Assembly: GCA_001766965.1 (NCBI GenBank)
Contig: MEKM01000174.1
Span: 2,657-8,422, forward strand
DNA from: Acidobacteria bacterium RIFCSPHIGHO2_01_FULL_67_28
GTDB lineage: Bacteria; Acidobacteriota; Terriglobia; Acidiferrales; 2-02-FULL-67-57
Length of the DNA stretch: 5,766 nt
Direction: 5' to 3'
A model generated the notes under the pieces. That model searched no databases. It was not told the DNA's origin and saw only the letters and a program-made list of their open reading frames with translations. A program made the translations under genes and the position numbers. Each line of letters starts with the position of its first letter. Position 1 is the stretch's first letter. Of the stretch, positions 4,448 to 5,766 are shown in pieces.

Positions 4448-5766
4448 ATGAGTGCGTCTTGGCAGGTGCATTGGATTTCGAGCGTGCTCGCCCGCCGCGA
4501 GCTTTCCCGCCTGGCGCCGGACATCCTGATCCGGACCCTTCTCATCGTGGGCGTGGGAGAGTTCCTGGCGATGGTTGTCTTCGGGCTCTTGCACGTGCGC
4601 TGGGGGCTCTGGGCCGCCCTGCTGGACGTCTTCGTGTTGACCCTCGTGACCTCCGGCCCCCTCTATTGGTTCGTGCTCCGCCCGGCGGCGCAGCTCGCCA
4701 CCCGGGCGGCGGCGGCCTCCGCCGAGGCTCACTTTCAGGCGGTGGTGGAAGCGGTGAGCGACGCCATCCTGGTCACCGACGCCGCCGGCGCCATCGCCTT
4801 TGTCAATCCCGCCGCCGAGCCCATGTTCGGCTTCGAGTTGAAGAAGCTTCTCGGCTGGCCTCTCTCCGTGTTGCTTCCCCGGGGGACGAGGCCGGGGAGG
4901 ACGGAAGCGGAAGGCTGCCGGCAAGACGGCAGTCGTTTCCCCGCCGAGGTCTCCACCCGCGTGGCGGTTGTCGGAGGACAGGAGTACCGGGTCACCGTCG
5001 TCCGCGACATCACCCGGCGCCGGGAGGCGGAGTGGGAGCTGGCGCGGCTGGCCTCCTTCCCGCGGCTGGATCCGAACCCGATCCTCGAGTGCGACGCCGA
5101 GGGCCGCGTCACCTTTACGAATCCCGCCGCCATCCGCCTGCTTCAAAGCCTGGGTGGCCCCGAGCCGATCGCCCGCCTCCTGCCGGCCAACCTGCCGGAG
5201 CTGGTGCGGGGTTGCCTCGGAGGCTGTGACGACAACTGCCGGGCAGAAACCGTGGTGGACACCCGGACGCTGCTGTGGTCATTCCATCCGCTCCCGGACC
5301 TTCAGCGCGTGCGCGTTTACGGCATCGACATCACCCAGCGCAAGCGCGCCGAAGAGGCGCTGCGCGCCAGCGAAGAGCGCTACCGCACCCTGGCCGAGAG
5401 TGCGCCGGACGCCATCTTTGTGGTGGACCGTGCCGGGGTGTTCCAATATGTCAACAGGTTCGCCGCCGCCCAGCACCGCCGGAAACCCGAGGAGATGGTC
5501 GGCCGGTCAGTGCAGGAATTTTTCCCGCCCGAGATCACCGCGCGCTGGGAACGGGGCTTGGCCAACATGGCTCGAACCGGCGAGCTGATCTTCGAAGAGG
5601 AGAAAGTCCCGATCGGCGGCGCCGAGTTGTGGTTGAGCACCAAGGTGGTGCCGTTGCGCGACGCCACCGGAGAAGTCACTGCCGCCCTCGGCATCTCCCG
5701 CGACATCACTGAGCGCAAGCGCGCCGAAGAAGCCCTGCGGGAAAGCGAGGAGCGCTTCCGGCAACT
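4448..5766 (+). CDS. Membrane-anchored multi-PAS sensor protein, 3'-truncated by window
   Basis: The frame is open from the ATG at 4448 to the window edge (439 codons visible, no stop). AGGAG lies 7 nt upstream of the start. Two hydrophobic segments (about 28-50 and 55-77), with only a few residues between them, anchor it in the membrane with almost no periplasmic part, so sensing is probably cytoplasmic or at the membrane. Three PAS domains follow: about 93-190 (AILVTDAAGAIAFVNPAA ... VVRDITRRREAE), about 203-302 (NPILECDAEGRVTFTNPAA ... VYGIDITQRKRAEEAL) and about 310-427 (APDAIFVVDRAGVFQYVN ... ISRDITERKRAEEAL). A fourth begins at RESEERFRQ. The joints are the usual DIT.RKRAEEALR.SEER coiled-coil linkers. 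The output domain is beyond the edge; a histidine kinase is the commonest, but GGDEF/EAL is also possible. PAS1 is short, and PAS2 has a Cys cluster (256, 260, 264). It is divergent from the dUTPase-like gene. Confidence 0.92.
   Translation, partial: MSASWQVHWISSVLARRELSRLAPDILIRTLLIVGVGEFLAMVVFGLLHVRWGLWAALLDVFVLTLVTSGPLYWFVLRPAAQLATRAAAASAEAHFQAVVEAVSDAILVTDAAGAIAFVNPAAEPMFGFELKKLLGWPLSVLLPRGTRPGRTEAEGCRQDGSRFPAEVSTRVAVVGGQEYRVTVVRDITRRREAEWELARLASFPRLDPNPILECDAEGRVTFTNPAAIRLLQSLGGPEPIARLLPANLPELVRGCLGGCDDNCRAETVVDTRTLLWSFHPLPDLQRVRVYGIDITQRKRAEEALRASEERYRTLAESAPDAIFVVDRAGVFQYVNRFAAAQHRRKPEEMVGRSVQEFFPPEITARWERGLANMARTGELIFEEEKVPIGGAELWLSTKVVPLRDATGEVTAALGISRDITERKRAEEALRESEERFRQ

Noticed and set aside
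3890..5146. Long minus-strand open frame of 418 codons
   Set aside because: It overlaps the well-supported PAS sensor and the dUTPase-like gene in another frame, and its composition (Arg/Gly/Pro-rich, no domain) is typical of a shadow frame in high-GC DNA.

Overview
The window is high-GC DNA with little space between genes. It looks like a Gram-negative-type soil or subsurface bacterium, possibly Acidobacteriota or a deltaproteobacterial-type lineage. That placement rests only on base composition, the signalling gene content and the families of short intergenic repeats, so it is tentative.

Left part (1-1829, + strand): the 3' part of a membrane-linked, NarX/DegS-type (HisKA_3) sensor histidine kinase, followed 5 nt later by a complete NarL/LuxR-type response regulator. 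Together they form a classic two-component operon. Immediately after the regulator lies a 105-nt element bounded by a perfect 14-bp inverted repeat (1829-1842 / 1920-1933) with internal hairpins. It could be a structured RNA or a small non-autonomous repeat element.

Middle left (1941-2917, + strand): two consecutive small single-domain PilZ proteins, which are putative cyclic-di-GMP receptors. Each has its own recognisable sigma70-like promoter, and they are separated by a strong intrinsic terminator. This suggests two independent transcription units.

Middle (2918-3762): a repeat-rich stretch. It holds a minus-strand gene for an unrecognised Cys/His-rich 154-aa protein, a minus-strand tRNA-Pro(UGG) with encoded CCA, two near-identical 35-bp direct repeats exactly 600 bp apart, inverted copies of the same motif, a palindrome, and fragments resembling widespread intergenic repeats.

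Right part (3763-5766): a minus-strand gene for a 169-aa protein that resembles a divergent dUTPase/dCTP-deaminase fold but lacks the catalytic signature. It is divergently transcribed from a plus-strand gene for a membrane-anchored multi-PAS sensor. The sensor runs off the right edge, so its output domain is not visible. Well-spaced promoters can be read back to back between these two genes.

Overall, the window is mostly signal transduction (two-component system, PilZ receptors, PAS sensor). The genes are plausibly all regulatory, but nothing here proves that they act on each other.
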